DNA from: Alentia gelatinosa
Lineage: Eukaryota; Annelida; Polychaeta; Phyllodocida; Polynoidae
Direction of reading: 5' to 3'
Assembly (NCBI GenBank): GCA_950022655.1
Contig: OX465579.1
Location: 179,556,303 to 179,620,302 of the forward strand
DNA: 64,000 nucleotides
Shown here in pieces: positions 1 through 11,611 of the stretch (its first letter is position 1; every line of letters begins with the position of its first letter). The notes below the pieces were generated by a model. It was not told where the DNA came from. It did not search any database and saw only the letters and a program-made list of their open reading frames with translations. The translations under genes were made by a program, and so were the position numbers.

Positions 1-141
1 TACATATATATAGTGCCATCTGGTGTTAACTGCCAGTACTACTAAAGATTGTGGGGGAGAATAAAACTCACTTCCAGTTTTGCCTAGTCATGTGTTCAGG
101 CTCAATACTTGATAACACAACAGTTGTCTTTAAATCTTGCC

Positions 142-522
142 AGAGAGGAGGTGTGAAGCGTAGCGCCCCCTATCGTTTTGGCATGGTCTCAAATGACAGC
201 TGAATGTGGATTCCTATACTAAAATAGGCTGACTGGTAACAGCTACTACATACAAACTGTTAGAGCTCTATCAAAAATCTTTTCAGATATTGATAGAGTG
301 ATATCTAATGTACTCCAAACCACAATAGAGTTCAATATAGCTTTTATGGCTGTTTGGTATTGTTTAATACAACGTTATTTCTCATAGGCTATGGCTTACA
401 AGCCTCATACAGTCCATTCTCAAGAGCTCCTTCCCCTTTGAATGTGCCGCCTTGAACCCTGCCGATATCGCATATATGAGTTGGGTCCCTATAGGGGACG
501 CTGCGCTTCACACCTCCTCTGT
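142..522. mobile_element. MITE-like element with ~34-bp terminal inverted repeats and 9-bp target duplication
   Basis: The left end (142-175) and right end (490-522) are inverted copies built around GAGGAGGTGTGAAGCG, with about one mismatch in the first 19 bases. The element is immediately flanked by the 9-bp direct repeat AATCTTGCC (133-141 and 523-531). No coding capacity is seen in the 381 bp. A 9-bp duplication is typical of Mutator-like elements, but the family assignment is inference. Confidence 0.8.
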
Positions 523-779
523 AATCTTGCCATACCTTTTATCCTCGTTTTCATTCACTATACAAACAAAAAGTGTTGGTGTATGTGTAAACATTGAGAG
601 GTAGGAAGCAGACCAAGAACCACTCGACTGGGTTAATTTTTACAGAGAAGTCCCCAAGCAGCAAAATGGCTGCAGTGTGCCCCCCTTGGTAAAATCTAGG
701 AGGGATATGGTAGGGGTCAGGGTTGTCGAGTGGTGGTGTATTCCTTCTACACTAGAGGACGCAGAGTATTAGTCGTGGC
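523..779. other. Non-coding stretch, nothing recognised
   Basis: There is no open frame of note and no repeat beyond the right target duplication of the preceding element. Confidence 0.5.
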
Positions 780-783
780 CACG

Positions 784-1013
784 GAGCTGTTTCAAAAGTC
801 GGGAGGGTGCTAAACGAGAGTACTCACCGCCAAAGCAAGAGCTAACAATGGCACTTGAAGCGTCGCTGTCGAGGTGGAGGTGCTGCTCCCTATTGGGTAT
901 TGGTAGCGGTTTTGCTGCCGCTTTAATTCAAAGTGCCGCTCGCTGTTGCCGACCTCTCACTTTGAAATGTGACGTGCCGCTGGCGAGACTTCACTCGACT
1001 TTTGAAACAGCTC
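784..1013. mobile_element. Short inverted-repeat element
   Basis: The ends 784-801 and 996-1013 are perfect 18-bp inverted copies (GAGCTGTTTCAAAAGTCG). The interior is repeated at 52,876-53,009, and an inverted, divergent relative of the middle lies at about 8,205-8,350. The 64-aa open frame inside is not credible as a gene. This is a non-autonomous element. Confidence 0.7.
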
Positions 1014-1019
1014 CCAGGT

Positions 1020-1460
1020 CCATGATGTGTAGGTTTGTCTGATTCTTATGTTCACAGCAGGTCAACAGGTCACTCGCTGTTCTCTCTGTGAAGACGGAAC
1101 CCTGGGGGCCTCATGTTGTTGTGGAGTTCCGTAACCTCTCAGTGGTTCAGCTTGGATCATTGACTTCAGTTAACCGTATCCAGCTCTCCTTGTACTTAGC
1201 ACTTCAGTGCCAAGGGACTGGTTTGATTGTTCTCGGCTCCTCCATAGAATTGAGATATTAGTGCTTAATAAATCTTACTTTTATTGAATTTTCTGTTTTT
1301 GGTTTTCTATGATTAGGGGTTATCTAGCCAACTGGCTTACACCAAAATAAAAACAAAACAACCTACGAGACTTCATGTTTGAAGTGATACAATAACTGGA
1401 TTCATATGTTCGACAATATGCTTAAGATGAGAAACTTAACTTGGACGAGGCTAAAACATT
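1020..1460. other. Non-coding stretch, nothing recognised
   Basis: AT-rich unique-looking sequence. No gene, RNA or repeat signature was seen. Confidence 0.4.
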
Positions 1461-1464
1461 AAAG

Positions 1465-1600
1465 GGGGCGTCCACCAACCACGACAAGGCTACGGCAAGC
1501 CTCTTGTCGGGAACTAGGGTCCACCAACCACGACAAGGTCTCCAATCGTAGACCTATCGTGGACCTTGTCGGAAAGCCTTCTATTGAAACGGGCCCCTGG
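1465..1600. repeat. Dispersed repeat with CCACCAACCACGACAAGG motifs
   Basis: The motif GTCCACCAACCACGACAAGG occurs twice in this stretch (about 1,468 and 1,519). A relative with an inverted AGCCTTGTCGTG arm lies at about 35,326-35,402. It is probably the remnant of a small inverted-repeat element. The function is unknown. Confidence 0.5.
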
Positions 1601-1637
1601 CCTATAATGTAACTAGGCCAGGGGCCCGTTTCAATAG
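1581..1637. repeat. Perfect 23-bp inverted repeat (hairpin, 11-base loop)
   Basis: Positions 1581-1603 and 1615-1637 are exact reverse complements containing GAAACGGGCCCCTGGCC. The right arm is also the left end of the element at 1,617-2,283. The hairpin therefore probably arose where two elements of one terminal-repeat family ended back to back. Confidence 0.8.
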
Positions 1638-2283
1638 AATGGGTCACTAAGCCACTTAATGACATGTTTAGTGACCCCAATAGTGACTTGAATAGCAGAA
1701 AATATTCGGTCTCGTTTCAGAACGCATGTCACTGTAGGGGAGGTGTGTCTTGTCACTATTGTAGATGGGTCCCTAGTTTGGGACAGCGTAGCGGAAAAAC
1801 ATGCTGGGTACTCCATCTCACATACTCATGTCCTACCGGGAACAAGTGGTGTCAAGGTGAAGGTCACCGCATGAATTAGCTACTGCGCTTGAGTAATTCT
1901 ACACTGGCCACCAGATCAGCATTTTCTATGACAAAATTCAAATGTGAATATCGTTGGATTGCATGGGCGGTTATCCTTCAAATTTGGTATGTTTATAAGT
2001 TGTATGTGTCCCTAACTGGGGTTAAAGTTTCATAGCTTTAGTCTTATGGTGAGTAAAGTTATGTGTTTGTTACATCAAAAGTGAGAGGGTATACCCTCTC
2101 GCTATTTAAGACAGTGACCCTTTTAGTGACTGGACACCCACTTCTGAAATGGTACAAGCCACTATTTGCGCCTGTCTGCTACCCAATGTCCCACAAACGG
2201 TTGTCCTGCAACGCAAAATACCGCTATTGTGTCACTAAACCCAATAACGGACGTCCTACAGACTATTGAAACGGATCCCAGGC
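1617..2283. mobile_element. Inverted-repeat element, CCAGGGGCCCGTTTCAATAG type ends
   Basis: The left end (1617-1637) and right end (2263-2283) are inverted with a few mismatches. The interior around 1,900-2,050 (ACTGGCCACCAGATCAG, then a stretch ending in TTTCATA) matches the cores of the elements at 4,793-5,731 and 37,185-38,044. All three therefore appear to be one broad DNA-transposon-derived family. There is no transposase frame. Confidence 0.6.
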
Positions 2284-2289
2284 TTCCAG

Positions 2290-2960
2290 GCTACAGCGAA
2301 ATGTGATCTCACGAGAAAGGTAGATCAGAAAACTACAATTCTGATTTATGTTTTCAGTTCGGCTAGAAACGAATCCTAAGGATAAAAGTATATCTGTGTA
2401 GACAAACACAAAAAAGAGTAGCAGAATTCAGTTAAGTACTGCACGAGAATCTCACTATCGTGGGCCCTCAGTCTCCAAACAAAGGTCTTATTCACTCTGT
2501 TTCTATGTGCGGGACCATCTCCAAGCGGATATTACCAACATTTACACGTTTTATATGAGGTAGGTAATAATAATAAACTAACACGGAGAACACGGTTAAC
2601 AACACTTTATTTCTGACACTGTGACGGACAACCGGAAACACGTGTGAGAGCTGTGCTAACTCACAATGGATGGAAAATGGGGCTTATTAGAGTGTATAGA
2701 GCATAGAAATGTAATACGTGGGTTTATCATATATTGAGATCTCATCCTCCTGCATTCTCACTCACTCAATGAAGAATGTTTGTCACAAGTAGACCGGAAG
2801 TCACTGTAGACGCTGATTGAACGACCGGAAGTCACGTGTCACCAGTCACGTGATATAAACGTGAAGGAAGTCGCAGAAGCACTCTCAGACATCACCGTCA
2901 AAAATAGATCACGACCAGTCGCCAGGGTGAGTGAACGTCACGAGGTGTACGACATCCAAA
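2290..2960. other. Non-coding stretch, nothing recognised
   Basis: No open frame or repeat is supported. Three CGGAAGTCAC motifs occur near 2,790-2,835. They resemble ETS-type sites by sequence only. Confidence 0.35.
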
Positions 2961-2968
2961 TGGTCATG

Positions 2969-3250
2969 CACCCCCCCCGCCCCCCCCCCCTCCGTCTCCC
3001 CCACCCCCCCCCCGCCTCGAACCCTCAGCCAATTCATATAGCACCCCCCCATAAAAAAAACCCACCAAAAATAGCCCCACAGTTACCCCTGAATCGCCCA
3101 TCGCGTCGTAATCCCCCCCCCCTAAAAACAACAAAAAGTAACAACCGCAAAACCCATCAATGAATAAATATATATATAAAATCCATGGATTCTCCCAACC
3201 CTTCTTATACCCCCCTCTCCCCCCCGAACCCCCCTCTCCCCCCCCCAACC
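2969..3250. repeat. C-rich low-complexity tract (G-quadruplex potential on the minus strand)
   Basis: Long runs of C are clustered at 2,970-3,015, 3,110-3,122 and 3,210-3,250. On the minus strand these are closely spaced runs of five to ten G. The glycine-rich or proline-rich open frames here are composition artefacts. Confidence 0.75.
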
Positions 3251-3539
3251 CGAGGATCCCGACAAACAAAACCCCATAAATACATCAAATAGAGAAAAGA
3301 TTGTATCAAACTCTTCCAGTTTATCCCCGTTCTGTTTTCTGTGTTGTATTTTGCTGACGACCCTCGGTAATAATAAACTGACGACTGCCATGCCATTTGG
3401 TCATACTCGAGGAATAAGTAGAGTAGCATAATAATAATAATAATGGTAATAATAACTGTCACATATAACAACATGTTGATATTGAGAGTGTAAACAGTCT
3501 CTCCACTCTCTGCGCATGCTCTTAATGAGGGCTGAAGGA

Positions 3540-4570
3540 CACAAAAACAAACATGGCAAAACATGGCGGAGTGGGCCCAGACGGCACCATCACAGTTTGT
3601 GAGATCTGTCGGGCACCGCGTCGAGTTCAGCAGCTCAGGGATGGCGGGACGACCTTGACCTCTCAGCAGTGAGCTGCGCCCTGCTTGGAGAGTGTAGGAT
3701 CACCATGGCAATGCGGGCGGCGCTGCAGTGGCTACAGCTCTCTGTGTGGACAAACAAAGGGACGGGGGTCAGTGTGAGGAATACAATATATCATAATAGG
3801 AGAAAACGCCCTAACTGTGGCCGAACTATGTCTTAGTTCGAGGTCACCTATCGCCGACGTTCGCCCTGACGCAGGCGGAGGGGCGTACATCGGCGATAGG
3901 TGACCGAGAACTAAGACATAGTTCTGGCCACAGTCAGGGCGTTTTCTTATTATTACATACCTTTATTCGATCAGAAAGACGCCATTTATCGCGTTGTCGA
4001 GTGACAATCGCTTCATGTTGACACTGTCTGTTACGAACCGGAAGTTGCGCAGGATGTGCGCGTTGCGCATGTGCGATAATACCGTCACTCGCCGAACGGA
4101 TGTGGTTGTTATTCGGTAAGCGTGCAGTTCACAGAGAATGCGATTGGAGAAGGGTAGGAGTATCGCCCGGGAATCAGCGTAAACTTGTCTGTGCGTCGCC
4201 CGTTGCGCTCCAAGTTGAACGGCGTGTTGTTATTATCAATGGATTTCGCATGTTATTATCAATGGATTTCGCAAATTAAACGGTGTCAGGTGAGAGCTGT
4301 ACGTTAGTTACCTCGACGATTGGTCATTAGGAACTTCTAATTGTTGCGGGGGCCGTGTATCGCGAGTTTAATGTTCGCCATGTTGTTTTTGGTTGCGATG
4401 ACGTCGAATACGCACGCCTAGCACGGTGCGGCGAGTTAGTTACATACACGTTAGAATCTTACAGTGATTTGGGCAGGGAACAAGTCTAAGGTACAGTAAT
4501 CTGAGAGTTCTGAGGGGCTCTGTAATGCCAGAGTACTAGACTAGTAAGTCCCAGAGTCGCCATTGCTCTC
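3540..4570. promoter_or_regulatory. CpG-rich region, possible promoter/first exon of an unseen gene
   Basis: CpG is far denser here than in the surrounding AT-rich DNA, for example around 4,040-4,100 and 4,370-4,430. A plus-strand ATG at 3,562 lies in a good initiation context and opens a 31-codon frame (start MAEWAQTAPSQFVRSVGHRV). GTGAGA, a possible splice donor, lies inside it. No partner exon was found, so a promoter is only an inference. A 22-bp direct duplication is also present at about 4,229-4,274. Confidence 0.3.
3803..3952. repeat. Long inverted repeat / MITE-like hairpin
   Basis: Arms of about 60 bp (roughly 3,803-3,865 and 3,886-3,952) are near-perfect reverse complements, from AGAAAACGCCCT to AGGGCGTTTTCT, with a short GC-rich centre. 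Transcribed RNA would fold into a long hairpin. It carries no coding frame. Confidence 0.8.
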
Positions 4571-5290
4571 AACACACCCCAAAAGTGTGAGGGTCTTGAC
4601 CACTAGGACTATTTGACATTTTTTTTATTTCATTTTGAATTTTTCGTTCCGTTGGAACTGTGTCATGGCTCACGGAACAAAAAAAATCAAAATATACAGT
4701 CCCCAACCAGGGGAAGGTATGTGACAGCTACGGCCACATAGAATAGAGGGAAGTACCACGATAGATATTTCCAACTGGTGAAAAATGATCCAGGGCCCTG
4801 TTTCTCAGTCACGATATCGTCTTTGTAAGACATCTTACAGCTGTCAGTGTGCTATAGATAAGACATCTTAGGGAATCGGCCAACGATCGTCGCTCCAAGA
4901 CACTTAGGGTGCAGCCAGGTGTGCTATAGATAAGACATCTTTAGGGTCACGGGGTTCAAAATGTCTTCCAAAGTGTCTTAGACCTAAGACATCTATGGAC
5001 ATGTAGTACAGAGTGCGCAACTTCATTTCCCGTGAGAATTAAGCAATGAAATTTTTACACGAGTAAGGGATACATATAACCTATAATCTTGCCAAATACG
5101 AAGAAGATCGGTCAGACCGTTCCGCCGTTATTCGTATTTGAATTTCGTCATAGCAATTGTCTGCTCTGGTGGCCAGTGTCTATCAGAGAGCATCAGAGCA
5201 CACCTCGCTAAATTATGCGGCGACCTAGACATTGTCCCCAGGGAAATTCAATTCACTTAGTACAGTATAGCAGACTTTAGACTTTACATT

Positions 5291-5332
5291 ACACCTGATG
5301 AAGGCCAAACCATAAAGGCCAAAACGTTGTGT
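5291..5332 (+). ncRNA. Hammerhead-ribozyme-like motif (degenerate, PLE type)
   Basis: The order of parts fits a minimal type I hammerhead. ACAC is followed by CTGATGA, a GGCC...GGCC stem II with a ten-base loop, AAAAC, then GTT, and finally GTGT that pairs with the first ACAC. Only the first base of the conserved GAAA box is changed (AAAA), so it is probably inactive. Such motifs are known from pseudo-LTRs of Penelope-like elements, so this is probably a PLE remnant. Confidence 0.55.
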
Positions 5333-5430
5333 CTTTTTCAAACTACAAACAAAAGTATTAATAAACATATCTAGAAATTGTTTGTTGGTTATGTGAAATT
5401 TTCAAATTGAAATAAAAAGGAAAAAAGTTA

Positions 5431-5505
5431 GACATAGACAGGTATCGAACCCCCAACCTTCACTTCCTGAGGCAGGTGCTCTAACCACTTCACCACAAGC
5501 TTTCA
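5431..5505 (-). pseudogene. tRNA-like sequence (SINE head or tRNA pseudogene)
   Basis: Read on the minus strand it has a box-A-like stretch (GTGGTGAAGTGGTTAGAGCA) and a box-B-like GGGTTCGATACC at tRNA spacing. The acceptor ends do not pair, so it is unlikely to be a working tRNA gene. Confidence 0.5.
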
Positions 5506-5734
5506 ACTACTAGATATAAGCTACCCTGAAGCTGGTACTGGGCAGTCTTTGAAGTATAGAACCTGAGACAGTTCTATACCTGTCTTATGCAGGGACGTTT
5601 TTAGCGACGTGCCACGCTGAAACATTGTCTATAGCACAGCCGCCATTTTGTGTCTTGCAGATTGTCTTCCAATCGCAGAGATGTCTCAGGGTATCGTTGG
5701 CAGATTATGTTGTGACTGAGAAACAGGGCCCAGG

Positions 5735-7100
5735 GCTGACATATCCCCCTTTCAACAGAAATTTGGAGGGAAAGACCACAGAAGACCACCTCCACAACAT
5801 TTGCCTGACGAGACTGAAGAACAGTTGATACAACAAGATAATTGAGAGTGTAATAACTCTCGCTACGCACAAAAAAACAACCCACACAATGGCAAAAAAC
5901 GAAGCCAATGTGAAAACAAATCCAAGTTGGCACTTATCCAATTTGGCACAAAAGGAACAACAACACAGGGCTTTCCTCCCTGTCTTAGTTTGACTGGGAG
6001 CTGGAAAACTTGGCTTTCCCAGCTTGCAAGCTCACACGGTCTGAACTCCATAGAGCCTCCAGAGGTTACTAAACTCCCGATTATCGCCCGGAGTAAAGCA
6101 AAGTTACGCTCCCCATAGACTTGGCACACTACGACAACATGAACTTCAGTTTTCTTATATATATTTGGAGAAACTGAATATAATTTCGGATTTCTATGTA
6201 GAAATAGCTGAAATTTCGATTTCTGGCATTTCAATCTCTGAAAACCGTTAAACTGCATCAATTCTGGGTTACGGGTAAGGGTCTATCACCATACCACGTC
6301 GGTAATCAGCGAAAATCGAAACTCGTGAATAGACTGAATTATGGGATACCTCAATAGGGTCTATGGGAACTGTGTGTATAAATACATGGCGCCCCTTAGA
6401 ACTGCCAACGCAGATCGGCACACAGCCCACTGCGCCACAGCTCTAAACCAATCGTGACACACTGGACCAATCAAATCACTAGAAACTGGATATGCAGATG
6501 AGGACGTGGGAACTTCACCCGTTTCCCTTCCCTCGCGGTGGGATAGGACATGCATCGAAACGCCTCGTCTACACATCTATTTGACACTCATTTTTTCCAA
6601 TTATGTGGTCACTGTAAGAAAAGTTGTTGTGTGATGGCCTTTATCGTAGAAAAATTGTTGACCCCAGAATAAACAAAGCATTTCAACCAATAGGGCCACC
6701 AGTTATGTGTTCCTGGTTTGACTGTATCGGTGGAGTGAATAGATGATAGGAGATGCCTAAACCATAGATCACCAGATTGTACCTATCGGCAGCAGAATCT
6801 GCATTGATTGGTATGGTGCAGATGTCTTTCTATTTCAGACAGCTCAATGCGCCACCTTCCTAACTGCTTATACTTCATTAGACCCATGGTTCAATTTATA
6901 TTCTCATATTTCTCATATATATTGTAGATTGTCTTTTATTAAATGATTGTCTTTTATTAAATGATGAATATTTGTGCATTCTTTAACCTACGCTCTGTAC
7001 TTCTGCTTCAGAACAATTGTAGGCTTAGTAGAGATCAATATCAGCAATAATTCAAATAATCTATACTCAATTAATGTATCTCATATGAAGGCAGCAACCT
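5735..7100. other. Non-coding stretch, nothing recognised
   Basis: Open frames of 63-132 codons overlap one another on both strands and resemble no family. No RNA gene was seen. A local direct repeat of about 20 bp (TTGTCTTTTATTAAATGA) occurs at 6,930-6,963. Confidence 0.4.
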
Positions 7101-7179
7101 GGGAAATACCCAGGTGATACCAGGATAAAAACAATGTCTACCATGCAATCCTCCTCCAAATTGACTTCCCTCACATTCT

Positions 7180-7736
7180 GATAGATAATGCACATTCCGC
7201 CCTCATGGTCGAAGCTCTAGTTAGATTGGGCTTATGACAAAACACACAACCAGCATGCTACACCATTTAGCAAGTTCCTTATCAGAATATGTACCAGCTA
7301 TGGCTGGAATGAGGGCCCCAGGGTAAATTGAGTGGTCATGGTAAAATGAAGGTTTAAGAGATTTAGAAACTCTTCTTTTATTATGACATATCAATGATGA
7401 TATCCAGTTTTACCCTAAGAAAACTAGATTCAATATGACATATCAGTAATTATCTTATTCTCTATATTGGATGGAGTAGCAGGCCATTTCATTCCGGTTC
7501 TTATTGAAATAGGTATTTGATATACATATGTTTGTACTTGCTTGTCTGGATTGAGCAACATCTATCTGAAATTCAACACAAGTTCTCGGAGAGTTTCTTC
7601 CTGTTCGTGACATCCCTATCTAAGTGTCTACAACACTGAGATGATAGCAGTTTGTTTCAATATAGGGGCCATGGGGGCCAGCTTCACTCAAAGTCCGTAA
7701 TTCTCTCTGTATGTCTGAACCTCTTCACTGGTAAAG
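7180..7736 (+). promoter_or_regulatory. Presumed promoter / 5' UTR of the Ig-domain gene
   Basis: This DNA lies directly upstream of the signal-peptide exon. It is present as an older divergent copy at 30,856-31,275 (shared blocks include ACACTGAGATGATAG and GGCCATGGGGGCCAGCTT). An inverted piece lies at 33,120-33,230. No TATA box or initiator could be pinned down. Confidence 0.4.
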
Positions 7737-7815
7737 ATGTGCACCGATTTCCGCAGCATGACTTTGTCAATCTGCCTCGTTGTGTGGCTTCTCACCGCTA
7801 CTGCAGCTGCATCAG
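7737..7815 (+). CDS. Ig-domain gene, exon 1: signal peptide
   Basis: ATG at 7,737 opens a short frame, with a second in-frame ATG at 7,758. The peptide MTLSICLVVWLLTATAAAS is a classic secretion signal: a hydrophobic core followed by small residues suited to signal peptidase. The exon ends at the donor GTAAGAG (7,816) after one base of a split codon (phase 1). This fits exon A1 at 33,731, which begins with two bases of a codon (G+CT = Ala). Linking it to that exon is inference from phase, order, and the duplicated 5' flank just upstream of exon A1's region. cDNA would settle it. Confidence 0.65.
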
Positions 7816-8204
7816 GTAAGAGTGTCTCTTTTATTGCAGCTTGACATATATATAGCACTGTAAGATGTGTGTAACATTGTCTTTTTCTACTCACTTTTCA
7901 AGGGATGGCGGGGTGAAATCATAAAAGTTGATCAAACCCAGGACAGAGTTTGTAAAAATATCACCTAAGTATCATGGGGAAGAAGGGGTGGAATCTGTCG
8001 CCTGACAGTATCAAATCCGCTCCTAAAAGCTGTCATCATTACCATGTTTGGTGGTGGGTTACCAATTCTAAGTCTAGGTGGTAAATGTGCCAATGATTAT
8101 ACTCAAATATTTTATTTAGCCAGATAATTAGGTAAATCATCTGTTACTTAACACCCATGTGATGAATTTGTGTGCTAATGCCAAAAATAAAAAAAGATAA
8201 GGGA

Positions 8205-8350
8205 CCTGTTTCAATAGTAGTAAATTCTCTCGTAGTTTGTCTCACCAATAAAATAGTGGCACTTCGAGTGTCAATAGGAGAGGATGGCAACAGCGAGCGA
8301 CACTTTGAATCTCAGCGGCACCAACAGTGGTAGTACCAGTTTCAATAGTT
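8205..8350 (-). repeat. Divergent relative of the 784-1013 inverted-repeat family
   Basis: On the minus strand the block around 8,278-8,325 (GATTCAAAGTGTCGCTCGCT) matches the interior of the element at 784-1,013. It is bounded by two TTTCAATAGT motifs. Decayed and non-coding. Confidence 0.45.
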
Positions 8351-9084
8351 AGTGAGCTCGTGCTGTTACTGCCACTGTTCATGAGAGGGTCTACGCTCTC
8401 GTATTGATCAAAACGAAAATTTTAAAACATATTTTACTAGATGTTATGACCTATCTAAGTTAAGAAAAAAATGTGCTTAACGATTTCAAATATTTTTTGA
8501 AACCATATCTTGATTTTCATGTTTCTCTAGTGATCAACTCCTTTGTGAGATTTTTATTATATTTGAACCAAAAATGGTGTCCCTGCACCACTCGGCTGGT
8601 GTCTTACGGTATCGCTTGGCTATAGGATATAAAATTATTTGTCTCACAAGTGAGACCTACAGTATGGGCTCTGTAACTCAGCCAAAAATGCACGTAGAGA
8701 CGTCAAATAAACACCGAAATGTGGGGGAAAACACAAGGAATAATTTGGAATTATTAACTGGTTCATTATATATAGATTTATTAAATGTCTCGTTCACTAT
8801 GCTGGCATAGCAAAGGGAAGGACCACCTCAACAACCACTTATGAAACGAGACTTTATAGTCTCTGCTGTAAGTGCCTTTGTTAACTCTCGCTGTTGTGGT
8901 AAACATTCCCTGATATAATATAATAAGAAAAGGTCTATCATAGAGTTTATATTGTTTTGATACTATGATTGACATAAATCATAGAAAATCGATGCCATAT
9001 CATTAGGTTCTACGATTCCGAAATGGCCGTAAACCGGGTTTCACCGATTCTGTCTAGCCCTTCTGATTCCTCCCGAGGACTCGA

Positions 9085-9274
9085 TATGGCCAATGTCTAT
9101 GTGGTGTGGGAAGTAAGAGAACTCTCACCTCGGTAAATATGTAGGGGTGAAATGTCTACCTAAATTCATCACCTAGATTCCATCACTACCCTTGTGGTGT
9201 AAAAGAACCTTGAGAAAGTCTGGTAAGAACCATTACTGGTTAACCAGACTTTAAATCAGACCAACAAACCAACC
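9085..9274 (+). mobile_element. SINE, 5'-truncated copy
   Basis: Its body (GTCTATGTGGTGTGGGAAGT through CTTGAGAAAGTCTGGT) and its tail (GGTTAACCAGACTTTAAATC) match the SINE at 36,391-36,712. The tRNA-like head is missing or unrecognisable. Confidence 0.7.
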
Positions 9275-11611
9275 GTGTAAGGGGGGAAGGCTGAGGATAT
9301 GTCATTTGTATAAGTATATTGACTACCATTAACATACTCCTGAAGGTTCCTTAGAGTATGTTGTCTGAATAAAAGTTGTAAAAGGTATGAGTAAGCACTG
9401 TATCACCATAGATGTGATTAACATAGTACAGTGATTAGGAGGCAGAATATACACTTTGCCTGAGCAAATTATGTTTAATAGATATGGAAACTCAAAGAAT
9501 ACATTTTGGGAGGTTGGGGTAGAAATAAAACTGACAGGAAGTAAATCTCAGCACTTGATCACTCTTAATTGAGAAACTTAATAACATAAGTATCAATCAC
9601 GTCAGGTAAACTGTCAGTATCTCCATTGGTCATCCCTGCCAAATGCAAAATCTAAGAGCAAAGTGGACACAGTGCAAACTCTGAATGTTGGTATAGTCAA
9701 ACACCCGCATCCCCACACGTATGAAACAGAAAGTACTCAACCAACAGCTCAGTATAAAGTAAACTATCTTATCAAATATAGAATGAGAGATTACCAGTTT
9801 ACTGATGCCTATTTTTCCAGAAATGTTCTTTTGATGAAGCATATTGAAATTTGACTCACCGTGATATAGAGCTGAATCTGATTAATTCAAGAACATTATT
9901 GATAACTTATGTAGAGCCACAACATGTAATGGCTTTAACACAATGCACAATCTGTCTCTAACTAAAATACATCAGGTGGTCTTTGATCAGTTTTAAAAGA
10001 ATTCAATTAAAAAAGTAAATCTTATCATGATCTTTATTGCATTCTCCTTACCTAAAGTGATCAGTCTTAATGGAGGACGGTCTAACAAGACGATCACGAA
10101 AATATCTTTTTTTAGGTGTTTTATAAATGTGATCTACAAAGTCCACAGGTTTTGTTTTCCTCTATAAGTTGCAGTATATTAAGTCTAATAGAACATATTG
10201 GACGTTGAACTACCCAAACAAGCAAACAAGCAATTCATCCATGTGTGTGTCCCTGGTATAACAAACATGAACAAAAGGAAACAAAAACATATTTCCTGCA
10301 CACACACAACTCTCTGGTCAAAATTATCTTTATAAATATGTATGGTATTCAGCATGTACAGAAGATAATGTAACATACAGAATAAGTATCTGTAATACTG
10401 TAAGGCATTGATATCTTAATAATGTAATATTAGATCTTGATTAGCCCATCTCATAGTACAGATTCAATACACTTTAGTTGATTCTCGAGTCACATTTTAA
10501 TATAACACAATGGTACCTCCACACATCCTACTTGCTGTAAAAATTTCTTCAGCTGCTTTTATTGTCCATATTTCTACATTCTGCTAAGGGTACAGTACTA
10601 ATAATCTTCTCACCTGCTGTAAAGTCAATATGTCGCTGGCGGATTGTGCTTGGTGATTCAAAATTTTGATGAAGCATAAAGCATTAGGAAGACTAATATC
10701 AAAGCGGAAAATACCGGAGATAACAATAAAGAATTGTAAAAAGAAAGTGGTATAAAGCCAGTGAAATGTTTAAATAGCAATATAAAAACTTGAGAAAGCA
10801 GTGACTTGCCAGGCTTAAAAGACTTTTCAAACAGCAAGAGCTATTTCAGGAAAACGTAAACAAACCTTGCTGGTGAAGTAAATGACAGAAATAGGGAAAA
10901 AAAGTTTAAAAAATAATAACAGAAATATCTTATTATCATCTGAAGGAGAACAAATATAAGAAGTGATGAGAAAATAAAGTAAAATATGAAGGTCCTAGCA
11001 GGGCGTTATCTAGATAACCAGTCCAGAACCGTTCCCTGCATGCTACAGTCTATTAGCTAGGGGGCCATCTAAAAATCATGTCATGCTTTTTTAGGGCATT
11101 TTTAAGATCCCTCCACCCCCCTGTCACACTTTGTCACACATTTCGTACCGCCCCCCAAAATATTATGTCACACTGTCTGAAGCACCCCCACACACCATTT
11201 CTGTCTTATGTAGCATAACATAACAGTTATTATATCTTTGACTAAGCTAATGTAATACACCATAAATTTAGGGGGAGATTTTACATGAGACAAAACTCTC
11301 GATTCCTATATGTGTGAATAGAGTTATGGTAGAAATCATCATCACTTAGGGAAAGGCCCTCTTTTTCATGAGAGACGGCCACTGAAGAATCGAGAGTGTG
11401 AAACTGCAGTCTACCACTGATTAAATGTATCCATATACATTTATTTGGCGAGATAAAATATCATCAGGTTGTGCCACATTGCTAAATGTTACAGAGAGAA
11501 TTTTTTCAATTTTTTTTTATCCAAATCAAAAGGTAACATTCACCCACAGTGGGTGTTTTTCCATGTAGCCAGTTCTTACAAATTTTGTTTCTTCCAGATT
11601 AGGGCATAATG

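Larger units (their letters stand above)
4793..5731. mobile_element. Inverted-repeat DNA element (0.94 kb) with nested retroelement pieces
   Basis: The ends are exact 20-bp inverted repeats (GGGCCCTGTTTCTCAGTCAC at 4793-4812; its complement at 5712-5731). The interior near 5,040-5,185 matches the element at 37,185-38,044. A hammerhead-like motif (5,291-5,332) and a tRNA-like sequence (5,431-5,505) lie inside and look like secondary insertions. No transposase is seen, so it is non-autonomous. No clear target duplication was found. Confidence 0.7.
7816..11604 (+). other. Intron 1, part before the Penelope-like array
   Basis: Mostly AT-rich unique sequence without credible coding frames. It contains an inverted relative of the 784-1,013 element at about 8,205-8,350 and a truncated SINE at 9,085-9,274. 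Nothing else was recognised. Confidence 0.5.

Noticed and set aside
2861..3564. Proline-rich and glycine-rich frames near 3 kb
   Set aside because: They follow from the C/G homopolymer runs and occur on both strands.
5431..5505. A functional tRNA gene
   Set aside because: The A and B boxes fit, but the acceptor ends do not pair, so it is more likely a SINE head or pseudogene.
5863..6261. 132-codon minus-strand frame
   Set aside because: Resembles no family and overlaps other frames equally long on both strands; no splice or start context.
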